Of a stretch of 64,000 nucleotides of DNA, positions 52,438 to 61,775 are shown in pieces. Position 1 is the first letter of the stretch, and each line of letters opens with the position of its first letter. Made by a program: the position numbers and the translations under genes. Under the pieces are notes generated by a model. It was not told the DNA's origin and did no database searches. It saw only the letters and a program-made list of their open reading frames with translations. The stretch is from Lachnospiraceae bacterium (lineage in GTDB: Bacteria; Bacillota; Clostridia; Lachnospirales; Lachnospiraceae): NCBI GenBank assembly GCA_028692975.1, contig JAQUWF010000003.1, forward strand, positions 1 to 64,000. The letters are read 5' to 3'.

Positions 52438-54121
52438 AAAAGTGTTGAATAATCAACTGCAAAGACTCTTTTCCATTATAGGAATTGATGCCGGGATAGT
52501 ATGCGATGGTCAGCGGCGTCTGCATCTGCAGTCTGGCTGACAATGGTTCCACATCTCCAAAGTAGATGGCGTCCATGGGTGCACCATGTCCGTCGCTTAC
52601 TCTCATCTTCAGTACATTTCTATTTTTCCCCATAATCCTGCTGTCTAACACCTGCAGATCTTTTTGTGCGAAAAGTGGCTTTGGATTGGCCTTTCCAAAA
52701 GGTTCCAGGAGATTTAACTGCCCGATCAATTCCCGATTCACATAGGATATGGGCATGGGCACATCGATGGAAACCTTCGGCACGAAGTCTTTTTCCTCCA
52801 GACTGCAATTCGCATTGAGCCGCTGTCGGAAAAGCGGAATGTTGGCCTCCTCCAGGGAAACACCTGCTGCCATGGGATGTCCGCCATATTTGCCAAGCAG
52901 GTCATCACATTTGACCAGTTCATCAAACATGGGATATTCCTCGATGGAACGGCCCGATCCTTTCACGCCTGCCTCCCCTCTGGTCAGCACATACGTGGGA
53001 TGGTGGTAAGTTTCCTTGATCCGCCCGGCGATGATCCCCGCAAGGCTTTCATGACAGTCCGGAAGGAAGATCACGAACACCCTGTCCTGTAAGATTCCCG
53101 TCTCCTCCACCTGTTTTACTGCCGCTTCCACGCCGGTAAGGGTCATATCCTTGCGACTGTCATTGAGGCTTTTTAAGTCCCCTGCCAGGCGCGCTGCCTC
53201 TTCCCTTTCACCGGCGCGCAGAAGTTCCAGAGAACGCTTGGCCGTATCCAGCCTTCCGCTGGCGTTCAGGCAGGGGCCCAGGATAAAGCCGATGTGATAA
53301 GCCTTTATATCTTCCGGCTCCAGATTATTCGCCCGCATCAGCTCTCGCAGGCCCAGATTAGAAGTTTTTCTCAGTCGCTTCAATCCCTCTTTTACCAGCA
53401 CGCGGTTCTCCCCGGTAAGATCCATAATATCTCCCACCGTGGCAAAAGCCGCGTATTCCAGATACTCCCAAACAGCATCCCCCGGAAGTTCCTCCATGCG
53501 AAACAGCTGCTCCATCAATTTATAAGCCACGGCACCGCCGCACAAACCCTTGAAGGGATAGGGACAATCGGCCTGCTTTGGGTTGACGACTGCATCCGCC
53601 CCCGGTATCCGGCCTTTCTGCACCTCATGGTGATCCGTCACCACCACCGTCATGCCCATATCCTTCGCCATCTGTATCTGGTCAATGGCTGCGATCCCGT
53701 TGTCACAGGTCACGATGGTGTCCACCCCATCCTCCTTCGCCGTCTGGATCAGATGTTCATTGATGCCATACCCATCCGTGATCCGGTTCGGTATCATATA
53801 GTCCACATTTGCGCCCAGTCTGGTAAAGCCTTTCAGCAGAATAAAGGTGGACATGATCCCATCAATATCATAATCTCCCAGAATACGGATATGGGCTTTC
53901 TGCCTTATCTTCTCTCTTATGATCCCCGCCGCCTTTTCCATATCCTTCATGAGTGCCGGATCATGCATAGTCGTCAGATCTCCATGGAGATATTCTGCTA
54001 TGGCCTCCTCCCCGATCACATCCCGATTCCTTATAATGCGGGCGATCACCGGGTCGATAGAAAACCGCTGTGCAATCTGATTGAAATCTGCCTTCTTGGC
54101 AGCCATCATCCACTTTTCCAT
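52433..54121 (-). CDS. recJ: Single-stranded-DNA exonuclease RecJ
   Basis: A 562-residue RecJ: DHH domain with GDYDIDGI, TDHHEV and the DHHA1 domain with GRSIEEYPMFDELV and GGHPMAAG. It removes 5' single strands in recombination and mismatch repair. It is near the length of short RecJ forms. It follows secDF after 57 bp. The start has an AGGAGA site. It lacks an obvious second OB fold of longer Firmicutes RecJs. Confidence 0.93.
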   Translation of the reverse strand: MEKWMMAAKKADFNQIAQRFSIDPVIARIIRNRDVIGEEAIAEYLHGDLTTMHDPALMKDMEKAAGIIREKIRQKAHIRILGDYDIDGIMSTFILLKGFTRLGANVDYMIPNRITDGYGINEHLIQTAKEDGVDTIVTCDNGIAAIDQIQMAKDMGMTVVVTDHHEVQKGRIPGADAVVNPKQADCPYPFKGLCGGAVAYKLMEQLFRMEELPGDAVWEYLEYAAFATVGDIMDLTGENRVLVKEGLKRLRKTSNLGLRELMRANNLEPEDIKAYHIGFILGPCLNASGRLDTAKRSLELLRAGEREEAARLAGDLKSLNDSRKDMTLTGVEAAVKQVEETGILQDRVFVIFLPDCHESLAGIIAGRIKETYHHPTYVLTRGEAGVKGSGRSIEEYPMFDELVKCDDLLGKYGGHPMAAGVSLEEANIPLFRQRLNANCSLEEKDFVPKVSIDVPMPISYVNRELIGQLNLLEPFGKANPKPLFAQKDLQVLDSRIMGKNRNVLKMRVSDGHGAPMDAIYFGDVEPLSARLQMQTPLTIAYYPGINSYNGKESLQLIIQHFY

Positions 54122-54177
54122 ATATTTCTCCTATTGAAAAGATTCCCCGCTTCTGCGAGGAATCTTAACTGTTTCAT

Positions 54178-56466
54178 TTATTTTTTGCCTTTTTTCTTGC
54201 CTTTTACTTCAACTTTCTTCTTTACCAGTTTCGTTTTCATCACGTACCACAGAGCACCTGTGATGCATACGGAAGAATAACCGCCGCAAACGATACCAAC
54301 CATGATCGGCATAGCGAACTCACGGATAGAAGCCACGCCCATGACAGCCAGTACGGCAATCATGATAAAGGTGGTCAGGGAAGTATAAATACTTCTGGTC
54401 AGCGTCTGGCTGATACTTGCATTAACCACATCTTTGATATCCTCGTTTTTCTTGATGCCGTGCATATTCTCACGGATACGGTCGAAGATGACGATGGTCG
54501 CATTGATGGAGTAACCAACGATAGTCAGCATACACGCGATAAAGGTATTGCCCACGGAGATTCTGGATACTGCATAGAATGCCAGTATAACGAATACATC
54601 ATGGAGCAGTGCCAGCACCGCACTGGATGCAAAACGAATATCCTTGAATCGGAACCAGATATATAGCAGCATACACAGTGTTGCCACCGCAATAGCCAGT
54701 ATGGCATCACTTCTCATTTCATTACTGATCGTAGAAGAAATACTCTCCGCTGAAATCGTGTTCTCATCAATCTGGAAATTCTCTGCCAATGCTTTGTTCA
54801 GTGCTTCACGCTCTGTCACATCCAGCTCGCGGGTCTTGATTACGACCTGATTGCTGCCTACGACTTTCTGCATGGAGATATTCGCATCTCCTGTCACGCC
54901 CATAACCACCGGACGCACATCGGAATCCAACTGCGCAATGCTTAAGTCTTCATTAAATTCTGCCGTGGTAGATGTACCGCCAACGAATTCCAGACTGTAA
55001 TTTAACATCTTATTTCCACTTCCAGACTGGACAGCCATGGTAATCGGTCCAACCAGCATAATGATAATGGAAATAATGAAGAATACCTTCTTCTTGCCAA
55101 GAAAATCAATTACTTTTACTTTCTTCGGACGTGCATAGAACTTCTCATCTCTCACGCCTATTGCATAAACAGCCTTGATAATAAATCTGGATACCACCAG
55201 TGCAGTAAACATAGATACCACGATACCAAGTGCCAGCGTCATGGCGAATCCACGAACACTTCCTGTACCCAGCCATCCCAGCACAGCCGCTGCGATCAGC
55301 GTGGTAATATTACCGTCCAGAATAGCGGACAATGCTTTCTGGAAGCCAGCCTGTATGGCATTCTTCGTGCTGCTTCCGGCAGTGATTTCCTCACGGATAC
55401 GTGCATAGATGATAACGTTGGCATCCACGGCCATACCGATACCCAGGATAATACCCGCAATACCCGGCAAAGTAAGTGTAAGGTCAAATGCATTTAACAA
55501 TACCAGTACCAGTCCGGTATAGATCAGCAGTGCGACACTTGCGATCACACCAGGTACCAGATATACAAAGATCATAAACAGCATAACCAGCACAAGACCA
55601 ATGGCTCCTGCGATCAGACTTGTTCTGATTGCATCTTCACCTAACTGTGCGCCGACTACCTGTGAATGTACTTCGTTCAGTTCCAGATTCAGTCCACCAA
55701 TACGGATATAAGAAGCCAGATTGTTTGCTTCCTCCATATTGCTCATCCCGCTGATCTCACATTCACCGCCAGTGATTGCTCCGTTTGTGACACCAGGAAC
55801 ACTGACGAACGTACCATCATAGTAGATACCGATCGTCTGACTATTTTCGAATGCGATCTGTGTTGCATCTGCGAATTTGGTCTTGCCGGATTCGGTCAGT
55901 GTCATGTTTACCACATACTGACTCGCCTGTGTCGTCTGATCCTGGCGAACTGCTGCCTCCGCAGTATCCACATCGGAACCTGTCATGATCACACTGCCGT
56001 CCGCTTCAATCTCTTCCAGTGTCTTATTCAACTGATATTCATAAGACTGTGTCTCACTGTTGTATGCCTGAGAATAGTTGTCAGTACCGTCACTGCCCTT
56101 CTGTGCGATAAACAACAGAGAGCCCGGCGTTCCCAGTTCTTCCAGCACTGCATTGGCATCGGATACACCCGGTATCTCAATACTGATACGATTGCTGCCT
56201 TCCTGATAAACCTGTGACTCTTCACTGTAACCCTCTACACGCTTCTGCAGCTTATAGATCGTATCCGCCATGTCCTCGGAAGATGGGTCTGCCTCTACTG
56301 CCTCATAGGTAATGCTGACTCCACCCGCCAGATCCAGTCCGGTCTTAATGTTTTTTGCTGCTCCGGTTCCTGTTGATCCGAACCCCACACCGCTGGTAAA
56401 CGCAAGTAAACCTACCATGATAACGGTCAGGATAAGAACAACTACACCTGTCTTTTTTTTCATCAT
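54178..56466 (-). CDS. secDF: SecD-SecF fusion, Sec translocase auxiliary protein
   Basis: A 762-residue fusion. SecD: TM1, a periplasmic-type P1 domain, then five helices with LTLPGIAGIILGIGMAVDANV and RIREE (D4-like). SecF starts near residue 430 (IDFLGKKKVFFIISIIIMLVG) with its own D-motif and GYSINATIVIFDRIREN. It helps pull preproteins through SecYEG by the proton motive force. A basic C terminus ends KKKVEVKGKKKGKK. It follows the SCIFF maturase gene, as is usual in Clostridia. Confidence 0.97.
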   Translation of the reverse strand: MMKKKTGVVVLILTVIMVGLLAFTSGVGFGSTGTGAAKNIKTGLDLAGGVSITYEAVEADPSSEDMADTIYKLQKRVEGYSEESQVYQEGSNRISIEIPGVSDANAVLEELGTPGSLLFIAQKGSDGTDNYSQAYNSETQSYEYQLNKTLEEIEADGSVIMTGSDVDTAEAAVRQDQTTQASQYVVNMTLTESGKTKFADATQIAFENSQTIGIYYDGTFVSVPGVTNGAITGGECEISGMSNMEEANNLASYIRIGGLNLELNEVHSQVVGAQLGEDAIRTSLIAGAIGLVLVMLFMIFVYLVPGVIASVALLIYTGLVLVLLNAFDLTLTLPGIAGIILGIGMAVDANVIIYARIREEITAGSSTKNAIQAGFQKALSAILDGNITTLIAAAVLGWLGTGSVRGFAMTLALGIVVSMFTALVVSRFIIKAVYAIGVRDEKFYARPKKVKVIDFLGKKKVFFIISIIIMLVGPITMAVQSGSGNKMLNYSLEFVGGTSTTAEFNEDLSIAQLDSDVRPVVMGVTGDANISMQKVVGSNQVVIKTRELDVTEREALNKALAENFQIDENTISAESISSTISNEMRSDAILAIAVATLCMLLYIWFRFKDIRFASSAVLALLHDVFVILAFYAVSRISVGNTFIACMLTIVGYSINATIVIFDRIRENMHGIKKNEDIKDVVNASISQTLTRSIYTSLTTFIMIAVLAVMGVASIREFAMPIMVGIVCGGYSSVCITGALWYVMKTKLVKKKVEVKGKKKGKK

Positions 56467-56492
56467 CGTCTTTCTTTCCCTTCATTTCTTTT

Positions 56493-57851
56493 CTATTCTG
56501 CCAATGCCGCCTTAATCATAATAGCGCATTCCACACGTTTTCTCTGCAGTTCACATCCCACCTCATAGACATCATTGATGGTGCCATGACAATTATAGGA
56601 GTTGGCCGCACAGCCGCCGCTGCAGTAGAACCGCGCAAAACAGTCCTGACATGCACTTTTGGCATATACATTACAACATTTGAATTCGTCCACGATATCC
56701 GTTTTTGTGATACCCTCGTCCACATTGCCCATAAGATACTTTTCTTCTCCTACGAACTGATGGCAGGGATACAAATCACCCCAGGGGGTAACAGCCAGAT
56801 ATTCAGTGCCGGAACCACAGCCGGATAATCGCTTATAAACACAGGGACCTCCGGTCAGGTCTATCATAAAATGGAAAAAGTTGAAGCCCTTTCCGTCTTT
56901 CTGCCTTTTGATCATCTCTTTTGCCAGCAGGTCGTACTGCTCGCAGATCACAGGAATATCTTCTTCCCGCAATGCATAATCTTCCGCCGGATCGGTCACC
57001 ACCGGCTCCACGGATATCTGTTCGAACCCAAGATCCGCCAGATGCAGCACATCCTGGGAAAAGTCCAGATTGTTTCTGGTAAAGGTACCGCGCACATAGT
57101 ATTTGTCCTGGTTGCGGCTCTCTGCAAATTTCTGGAACTTAGGCACGATCAGATCATAACTGCCGGCTCCCTTGCGGAAGGGGCGCATCATATCATGTAT
57201 CTCTTTTCGTCCATCAATGCTTAAGACCACATTATTCATTTCCTTATTGGCGAACTCCATGATCTCATCATTTAGCAGCACCCCATTGGTGGTCAGTGTA
57301 AAACGAAATTTCTTATTGTGAACGGATTCCTGTTCCCGGCCGTAGGCCACCAGGTCTTTTACTACCTGCCAGTTCATAAGCGGTTCCCCGCCGAAGAAAT
57401 CTACTTCCAGATTGGTACGGTTGCCGGAATTGGCAATAAGAAAATCCAGGGCTTTCTTTCCTACCTCGAAGGACATGAGCGCCCTTCTGCCATGATATTC
57501 GCCCTCTTCTGCAAAGCAGTATTTACAGGCAAGATTACAATCATGGGCAATATGTAAACACAGGGCTTTGACCACAGTCTCCCGCTTTTTGAAATCAGTA
57601 ATGGCATTGCGGTAGACATCCTCCGTAAACAGCATGCCTGCCTCCTGCAGTTCCTCACATTCCGCGATAGCTGTCTCAATATCAGCTCTGGTATATTTAT
57701 CCTGAAGCTGTGCCACGATCTTGTCCGTATCCTTCTCATTCTCCAGGATACCGACCACATCATAGACCAGTTCATCTACCACATGCACGGAACCACTATT
57801 GATATCCATGACAATGTTGTAGCCGTTATTTTTATATCGATGAATTAGCAT
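56493..57851 (-). CDS. scfB: SCIFF peptide maturase, radical SAM/SPASM enzyme
   Basis: A 452-residue radical SAM enzyme. Residues 1-85 form a PqqD-like recognition domain (MLIHRYKNNGYNIV). The radical SAM cluster motif is CNLACKYC (Cys105, Cys109, Cys112). The C-terminal SPASM domain has multiple cysteines (CGSGTEYLAVTPWGDLYPC, CCNVYAKSACQDCFARFYCSGGCAANSYNC). It binds the SCIFF peptide and forms Cys-to-Thr thioether links. The gene begins 73 bp after scfA and is followed by secDF. Confidence 0.95.
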   Translation of the reverse strand: MLIHRYKNNGYNIVMDINSGSVHVVDELVYDVVGILENEKDTDKIVAQLQDKYTRADIETAIAECEELQEAGMLFTEDVYRNAITDFKKRETVVKALCLHIAHDCNLACKYCFAEEGEYHGRRALMSFEVGKKALDFLIANSGNRTNLEVDFFGGEPLMNWQVVKDLVAYGREQESVHNKKFRFTLTTNGVLLNDEIMEFANKEMNNVVLSIDGRKEIHDMMRPFRKGAGSYDLIVPKFQKFAESRNQDKYYVRGTFTRNNLDFSQDVLHLADLGFEQISVEPVVTDPAEDYALREEDIPVICEQYDLLAKEMIKRQKDGKGFNFFHFMIDLTGGPCVYKRLSGCGSGTEYLAVTPWGDLYPCHQFVGEEKYLMGNVDEGITKTDIVDEFKCCNVYAKSACQDCFARFYCSGGCAANSYNCHGTINDVYEVGCELQRKRVECAIMIKAALAE

Positions 57852-57873
57852 AACTCTCCTTTAGCGCAAACAT

Positions 57874-57900
57874 AGAATAAGCAGCGGCGTGAACCGCTGC
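57874..57900 (-). terminator. Attenuator-like hairpin between scfA and scfB
   Basis: GCAGCGG pairs with CCGCTGC around six bases, followed only by TTATTCT. It should end part of the transcripts, so the peptide is made in excess of the enzyme. Confidence 0.6.
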
Positions 57901-57924
57901 TTCCTGTAATCGTATATCCAGTGT

Positions 57925-58068
57925 TTATTTCTGGCTCTCGCAGCTCTGATTTCCTACTGTACATGAAGTCTTGCAAGCTGACTGACAAGAAGTCTGGCAC
58001 TCGCCGCAACCACCTTTTTTCACTGTATTCTGAAGATTTTTGGTATTTAATGTCTTAATATGTGTCAT
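57925..58068 (-). CDS. scfA: SCIFF ranthipeptide precursor
   Basis: A 47-residue gene too short for usual ORF calls. It starts MTHIKTLNTKNLQNTVKKGG (leader), then six cysteines at residues 21, 24, 28, 32, 36 and 43 with Thr or Ser close by. This is the Six-Cysteines-in-Forty-Five class, modified by ScfB to thioether-linked ranthipeptide. AGGAGG stands eight bases before the ATG. The peptide has its own strong promoter, unlike scfB and secDF. Reported SCIFF functions relate to signalling in some Clostridia; here it is untested. Confidence 0.97.
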   Translation of the reverse strand: MTHIKTLNTKNLQNTVKKGGCGECQTSCQSACKTSCTVGNQSCESQK

Positions 58069-58133
58069 TTCATTATCCTCCTTGAAGTTATTTTAGCCTT
58101 GCTCTATGACGTATCGCACGGCTTATTTCGTTT

Positions 58134-58161
58134 ATTATAGCACATACTATGGATTTTTCAA
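58134..58161 (-). promoter_or_regulatory. Promoter of scfA
   Basis: TTGAAA (58156-58161) and TATAAT (58134-58139) with 16 bp between them and a TG before the -10. It lies between the TIGR04086-type gene and scfA. Confidence 0.75.
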
Positions 58162-58169
58162 AGTATTTT

Positions 58170-58544
58170 TTATGATAACATCCCGCCAAGTGTTCCGCCC
58201 GCCAGACACAGTCCCAGTGAAATTAAAATATGCTGCATATCCGTAGATTTCCCTGGCCCTGCCATGTAGGAGATCAAAAGCAGCAGAACAAAATAAAGCA
58301 GTCCTTCCAGAAGCCCCCACAGATACTTCTTGTTCTGCCTCTTGTGTCCTATGTAAAAGCCGCTGACAAAACAGGACACCGTGTATATGGCCATGATACC
58401 CATGGATACCATCTGCTCGGACAAATCCATCCGGTATAACAGGAAAGCCAGCAGCATCAGTAATATTCCCGTGACAGCATAGGCGAAGATCATGCCCTTG
58501 ACCAGCCAGAATATCTTTTGTCCAAACATTCTATTTTGTTCCAT
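58170..58544 (-). CDS. TIGR04086-type small membrane protein next to SCIFF
   Basis: A 124-residue protein with four hydrophobic helices (LVKGMIFAYAVTGILLMLLAFLL; GIMAIYTVSCFVSGFYIG; WGLLEGLLYFVLLLLISY; ISLGLCLAGGTLGGML). The type is known from SCIFF loci, where it sits upstream of scfA, as here. Role unknown. Its ribosome site GGGAGGG falls in the right arm of the terminator just upstream, 7 bases before ATG. Confidence 0.83.
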   Translation of the reverse strand: MEQNRMFGQKIFWLVKGMIFAYAVTGILLMLLAFLLYRMDLSEQMVSMGIMAIYTVSCFVSGFYIGHKRQNKKYLWGLLEGLLYFVLLLLISYMAGPGKSTDMQHILISLGLCLAGGTLGGMLS

Positions 58545-58545
58545 A

Positions 58546-58578
58546 GAAAAACCCTCCCATAAACTATATGGGAGGGTT
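58546..58578 (-). terminator. Terminator of the surface-protein gene, overlapping the next RBS
   Basis: Minus-strand perfect 12-bp stem AACCCTCCCATA/TATGGGAGGGTT with loop TAGTT, followed by TTTTTCT. The right arm holds the GGGAGGG ribosome site of the next gene. Confidence 0.85.
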
Positions 58579-58594
58579 GTACGGTCTATGCCTG

Positions 58595-60208
58595 CTATTT
58601 TTTCTTCTTTTTGGAAAGAACAGAGTATACGAAAACGCCTGCACAGAGCAGTAAAGCGATGCCGCCGATCACGTAATACAATACTGCATTTGCGTTGTCA
58701 CCAGTCTTCGGATTAGTCGATGCTGACTTCTTGGAAGAGGTCCTGGTGCTCGTCTTTTTGCTGGTAGAGCTGCTGGCTGTCGTCTTCTCGGAAGAACTGC
58801 TGCTGTTGCTTGAACCGGACGCATTGTGCTTATTGCTGGTCGTATTCGTGGTATTCGTCTTGTTGGTGTTTGTTGTCGTGCTGCTGCCGGAATTGTTCGT
58901 CTTGCCCGCGGTAGCTGTGGTGGTCGTCCCGCCTACCAGTACAGTGCTGCCCGCAATATCAAAGGGGCTGAATGAACTGGTATCAAAACTTATGGTATTT
59001 CCATTTACCCTTAGTTCGATCAGTTCGTAATGCGATGCATCCAGATAATGCACCACTACAAGTCCATCGTATAAGGTAAGGTCCGCCGGTGCCGTCATGC
59101 TGATCGTCACACTCTGTCCAGCCGGAAGATAATATTCGCTGTCTGTCAATGTATTCCATAAGGTCATTTCCACCGGAAGGATCGTCTCGATATCCGGTTT
59201 CGCATAGCCTGCCGTGTCATTGCTGAAGGATACGCGCAGCTGCACATACCAGGGAATATCGCCAATCACGGTCACACCGTTGCTGGTATGATTCTCCGCT
59301 GCCATGGCTTCCTGCTGTGCAAGAAGTTTCTGCTGTTCTTCCTCGGTGGCTACTGGAACAGTTTGTTCTGCGGAGGTCGCCGTGGATGCTGGTATAGTGA
59401 CTACGGGTACCTGGGTTGCTTCAGGAGTTTCCGTAACTGCAGGTGTCTCTGTGACTACAGGTGTCTCCTCTGGGTTCACCAGCGGATCTTTTACAGGTGC
59501 TATAGTCACCAGTGCGGGATCCTCCTGTACCGGTGTCTCAGTCACTGCAGGTGTCTCTGTTGCTGGTGTTCCTGTCACTGCTGGCGTTTCTGTTGCCGCC
59601 GGTGTTTCTGTCACTGCCGGTGTTTCTGTCACTGCCGGTGTTTCTGTTGCTGCCGGTGTTTCTGTTGCTGCCGGTGTTTCTGTCACTGCCGGTGTTTCTG
59701 TCACTGCCGGTATTTCTGTTGCTGCCGGTGTTTCTGTCACTGCCGGTGTTTCTGTTGCTGCCGGCGCTTCCGTCACTTCCGGTGTCGGTGTGGCAAGTGC
59801 TGCCTCCTCCGCTGCTTTTAAACTGGTGCAGGTCACGGTCACATAACGGCGAACTACCTTTGCCGCCGCGTCCCAGCCTTTTTCCTGTGAGTAATCCTGC
59901 GCATCAGCAGGTGTGAAAACCACTTCATATGTACCAATGCCTTTGGTAGGCACCTTGGTCTTGTCCGCCCAGGCGAAGGTTCCGTTTCCCTTGCATCCCG
60001 CTGATTCTGTCAGGGCAATGGTCCCCAGTTCTGCAGGCTCTGCCATGGTAAGTCCCTTCGGCAAGGAAACAAGGCTCTTCGCTGCATTTTCTGTCGTAGC
60101 TGCTGGTACAGTCTGTTCGGCTGCCAGCGGCACAAACATTGTATTTGATATAGTCAGCAGCCCCGTCATAACCAGAACGCCAATTTTTTTCCCTAAATTT
60201 TTTCTCAT
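58595..60208 (-). CDS. Sortase-anchored surface protein with Pro/Thr repeat stalk
   Basis: About 537 residues. Signal peptide KIGVLVMTGLLTISNTMFV, an N-terminal domain of about 100 residues (FAWADKTKVPTKGIGTYEV), then a stalk of some 25 hexad-like TETPA(V/A) repeats from about residue 145 to 260, a second folded region (TLYDGLVVVHYLDASHYELIEL), a Thr/Asn/Ser-rich stretch and a sortase signal NPKTGD with TM helix and KKKKK tail. It should be exposed on the wall. The start at 60208 has GAGGTG six bases before; the frame upstream begins GTG. No sortase gene is in the window. Confidence 0.9.
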   Translation of the reverse strand: MRKNLGKKIGVLVMTGLLTISNTMFVPLAAEQTVPAATTENAAKSLVSLPKGLTMAEPAELGTIALTESAGCKGNGTFAWADKTKVPTKGIGTYEVVFTPADAQDYSQEKGWDAAAKVVRRYVTVTCTSLKAAEEAALATPTPEVTEAPAATETPAVTETPAATEIPAVTETPAVTETPAATETPAATETPAVTETPAVTETPAATETPAVTGTPATETPAVTETPVQEDPALVTIAPVKDPLVNPEETPVVTETPAVTETPEATQVPVVTIPASTATSAEQTVPVATEEEQQKLLAQQEAMAAENHTSNGVTVIGDIPWYVQLRVSFSNDTAGYAKPDIETILPVEMTLWNTLTDSEYYLPAGQSVTISMTAPADLTLYDGLVVVHYLDASHYELIELRVNGNTISFDTSSFSPFDIAGSTVLVGGTTTTATAGKTNNSGSSTTTNTNKTNTTNTTSNKHNASGSSNSSSSSEKTTASSSTSKKTSTRTSSKKSASTNPKTGDNANAVLYYVIGGIALLLCAGVFVYSVLSKKKKK

Positions 60209-60240
60209 ATTATTCACCTCAGATTATGCAATCAACATTT

Positions 60241-60313
60241 CATTACTGCTCACTCCGTGCACAGTAATACTACTTGCCCCTGTAAAAGTTCTTCGCAAGT
60301 ACTAAATAGTATA
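60241..60313 (-). promoter_or_regulatory. Promoter and folded leader of the surface-protein gene
   Basis: TTGCCC (60332-60337) and TATACT (60308-60313) are 18 bp apart with a TG before the -10. The leader then folds as TACTTGC/GCAAGTA (60271-60277, 60295-60301) and ATTACTG/CAGTAAT (60242-60248, 60262-60268). It matches no riboswitch I recall. Confidence 0.55.
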
Positions 60314-60352
60314 GCACATATTTATAATAATGGGCAAGAAAAAACGTAGCCC

Positions 60353-60381
60353 TTGCATTTTCTCATAGAATCGTGTATATT
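60353..60381 (+). promoter_or_regulatory. Promoter of the CNNM/CBS gene
   Basis: TTGCAT (60353-60358) and TATATT (60376-60381) with a 17-bp spacer, about 35 bp before the start codon. Confidence 0.6.
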
Positions 60382-60416
60382 TTCCCTATAGTTATAATAA
60401 AGAAGGAGTGAACTAT

Positions 60417-61721
60417 TTGGATTCAAGTGACGCCATACAAATAGGTTGTCTGGTACTTTTGCTGTTATTGTCTGCATTTTTTTCTTCTGCGGAGACAGCC
60501 ATGACAACCGTAAATCAGATTCGCATCATGAGTCTTGCAGAACAGGGCAACAAACGTGCCCGCATTTTATTAAAAATCATTGAGGACCGGGGCAAGATGC
60601 TCAGTGCCGTACTGATTGGCAACAACATCGTCAATATCAGTGCCTCAGCCCTCGCTACTACCCTGGCCATAAGTTTATTCGGGAGCATGGCAGTAGGATT
60701 TGCCACCGGTATTTTGACTATACTGGTATTGATTTTCGGTGAGATCACACCAAAGACCATGGCTACCATCCACGCAGAAAAATTGTCCCTGGCATATGCC
60801 AAGGTGATTTCTTTCCTTATGTGGATACTGACCCCGGTTATTTTTATTATCAACGGGCTGTCCATGCTGGTGCTGCGCCTGCTGGGTGTTGATCCCAACA
60901 AAAAGACAAATACCATGACCGAGCATGAACTTCGTACTCTGGTCAATGTCAGCCATGAGGACGGAGTTATCGAAAGCGAAGAACGCCAGATGATCAACAA
61001 CGTGGTGGACTTTGGGGATTCCCAGGCACGGGATATTATGATTCCCCGTATCGATATGGCTTTTATCAGCATCGATGCTACTTACGACGAATTGATCGAG
61101 CAGTTCAAGCAGGACCGTTTCACACGTCTGCCTGTTTATGAGGACACCACAGACACGATCGTGGGTATCCTGAACATGAAAGAATTGCTGCTCATTGATT
61201 CCAAAGAGGATTTTTCTGTAAAAGATGTAATGCGGGAGCCTTTTTTCACTTATGAACATAAGAAGACCTCTTCTCTTCTGGATGAGATGCGTGCCAAATC
61301 CATCAACTTCGCCATCGTCATTGACGAATACGGTGCTACAGCTGGCCTGATCACACTGGAAGATCTGCTGGAGGAGATTGTTGGCGATATTCATGATGAA
61401 TATATAGACCGCGACGAGGAAGAGATCACCGAGATCATCGAGGACCGCGAATACTCTACCCTGGGTTCCGTCAAATTAGACACACTGAATGAAGAACTGG
61501 GCCTGGATCTGGATTCCGAAGAATACGATTCCATCGGCGGCTATATCATCGAACATTCTGAGGATAACCTGCCGCTGGTAGGCGAATATGTAGATATGGA
61601 AGACGGCGTCCGCTTCGTGGTAGACGAAGTAGACAAAAACCGCATCACCAAAGTCCACATCTATCTTCCGGAGCCAGTTGTTGAGAAAGACACAGACGAC
61701 GATCACGAACACGACGATTGA
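60417..61721 (+). CDS. CNNM/CBS-domain membrane protein (HlyC/CorC family)
   Basis: About 434 residues. CNNM membrane domain with three to four helices and the SSAETAMTTVN segment, two CBS domains (about 200-320; RFTRLPVYEDTTDTIVGILN and MRAKSINFAIVIDEYGATAGLI) and a C-terminal CorC/HlyC domain (SIGGYIIEHSEDNLPLVGEYV), acidic tail. Family members export magnesium or protect against divalent stress. The start is a TTG at 60417 with AGGAG eight bases ahead; a GTG at 60408 overlaps that site and is unlikely. Confidence 0.9.
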   Translation: MDSSDAIQIGCLVLLLLLSAFFSSAETAMTTVNQIRIMSLAEQGNKRARILLKIIEDRGKMLSAVLIGNNIVNISASALATTLAISLFGSMAVGFATGILTILVLIFGEITPKTMATIHAEKLSLAYAKVISFLMWILTPVIFIINGLSMLVLRLLGVDPNKKTNTMTEHELRTLVNVSHEDGVIESEERQMINNVVDFGDSQARDIMIPRIDMAFISIDATYDELIEQFKQDRFTRLPVYEDTTDTIVGILNMKELLLIDSKEDFSVKDVMREPFFTYEHKKTSSLLDEMRAKSINFAIVIDEYGATAGLITLEDLLEEIVGDIHDEYIDRDEEEITEIIEDREYSTLGSVKLDTLNEELGLDLDSEEYDSIGGYIIEHSEDNLPLVGEYVDMEDGVRFVVDEVDKNRITKVHIYLPEPVVEKDTDDDHEHDD

Positions 61722-61731
61722 TTTTAACATG

Positions 61732-61771
61732 AAAAAAGATTACTTTGTTTTTGCGCAAAGTAATCTTTTTT
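61732..61771. terminator. Bidirectional terminator
   Basis: AAAAAAGATTACTTTG pairs with CAAAGTAATCTTTTTT around a short loop. It serves the CNNM/CBS gene on the plus strand and the YdcF-like gene on the minus strand. Confidence 0.9.
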
Positions 61772-61775
61772 ATAT

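Noticed and set aside
56493..58068. SCIFF peptide and maturase as a new system
   Set aside because: The six-cysteine peptide and its radical SAM enzyme are an established ranthipeptide family; only the local regulation is reported as a finding.
60241..60301. c-di-GMP or other riboswitch ahead of the surface protein
   Set aside because: The leader is too short and does not show the conserved core of any riboswitch I recall; kept only as a folded leader.
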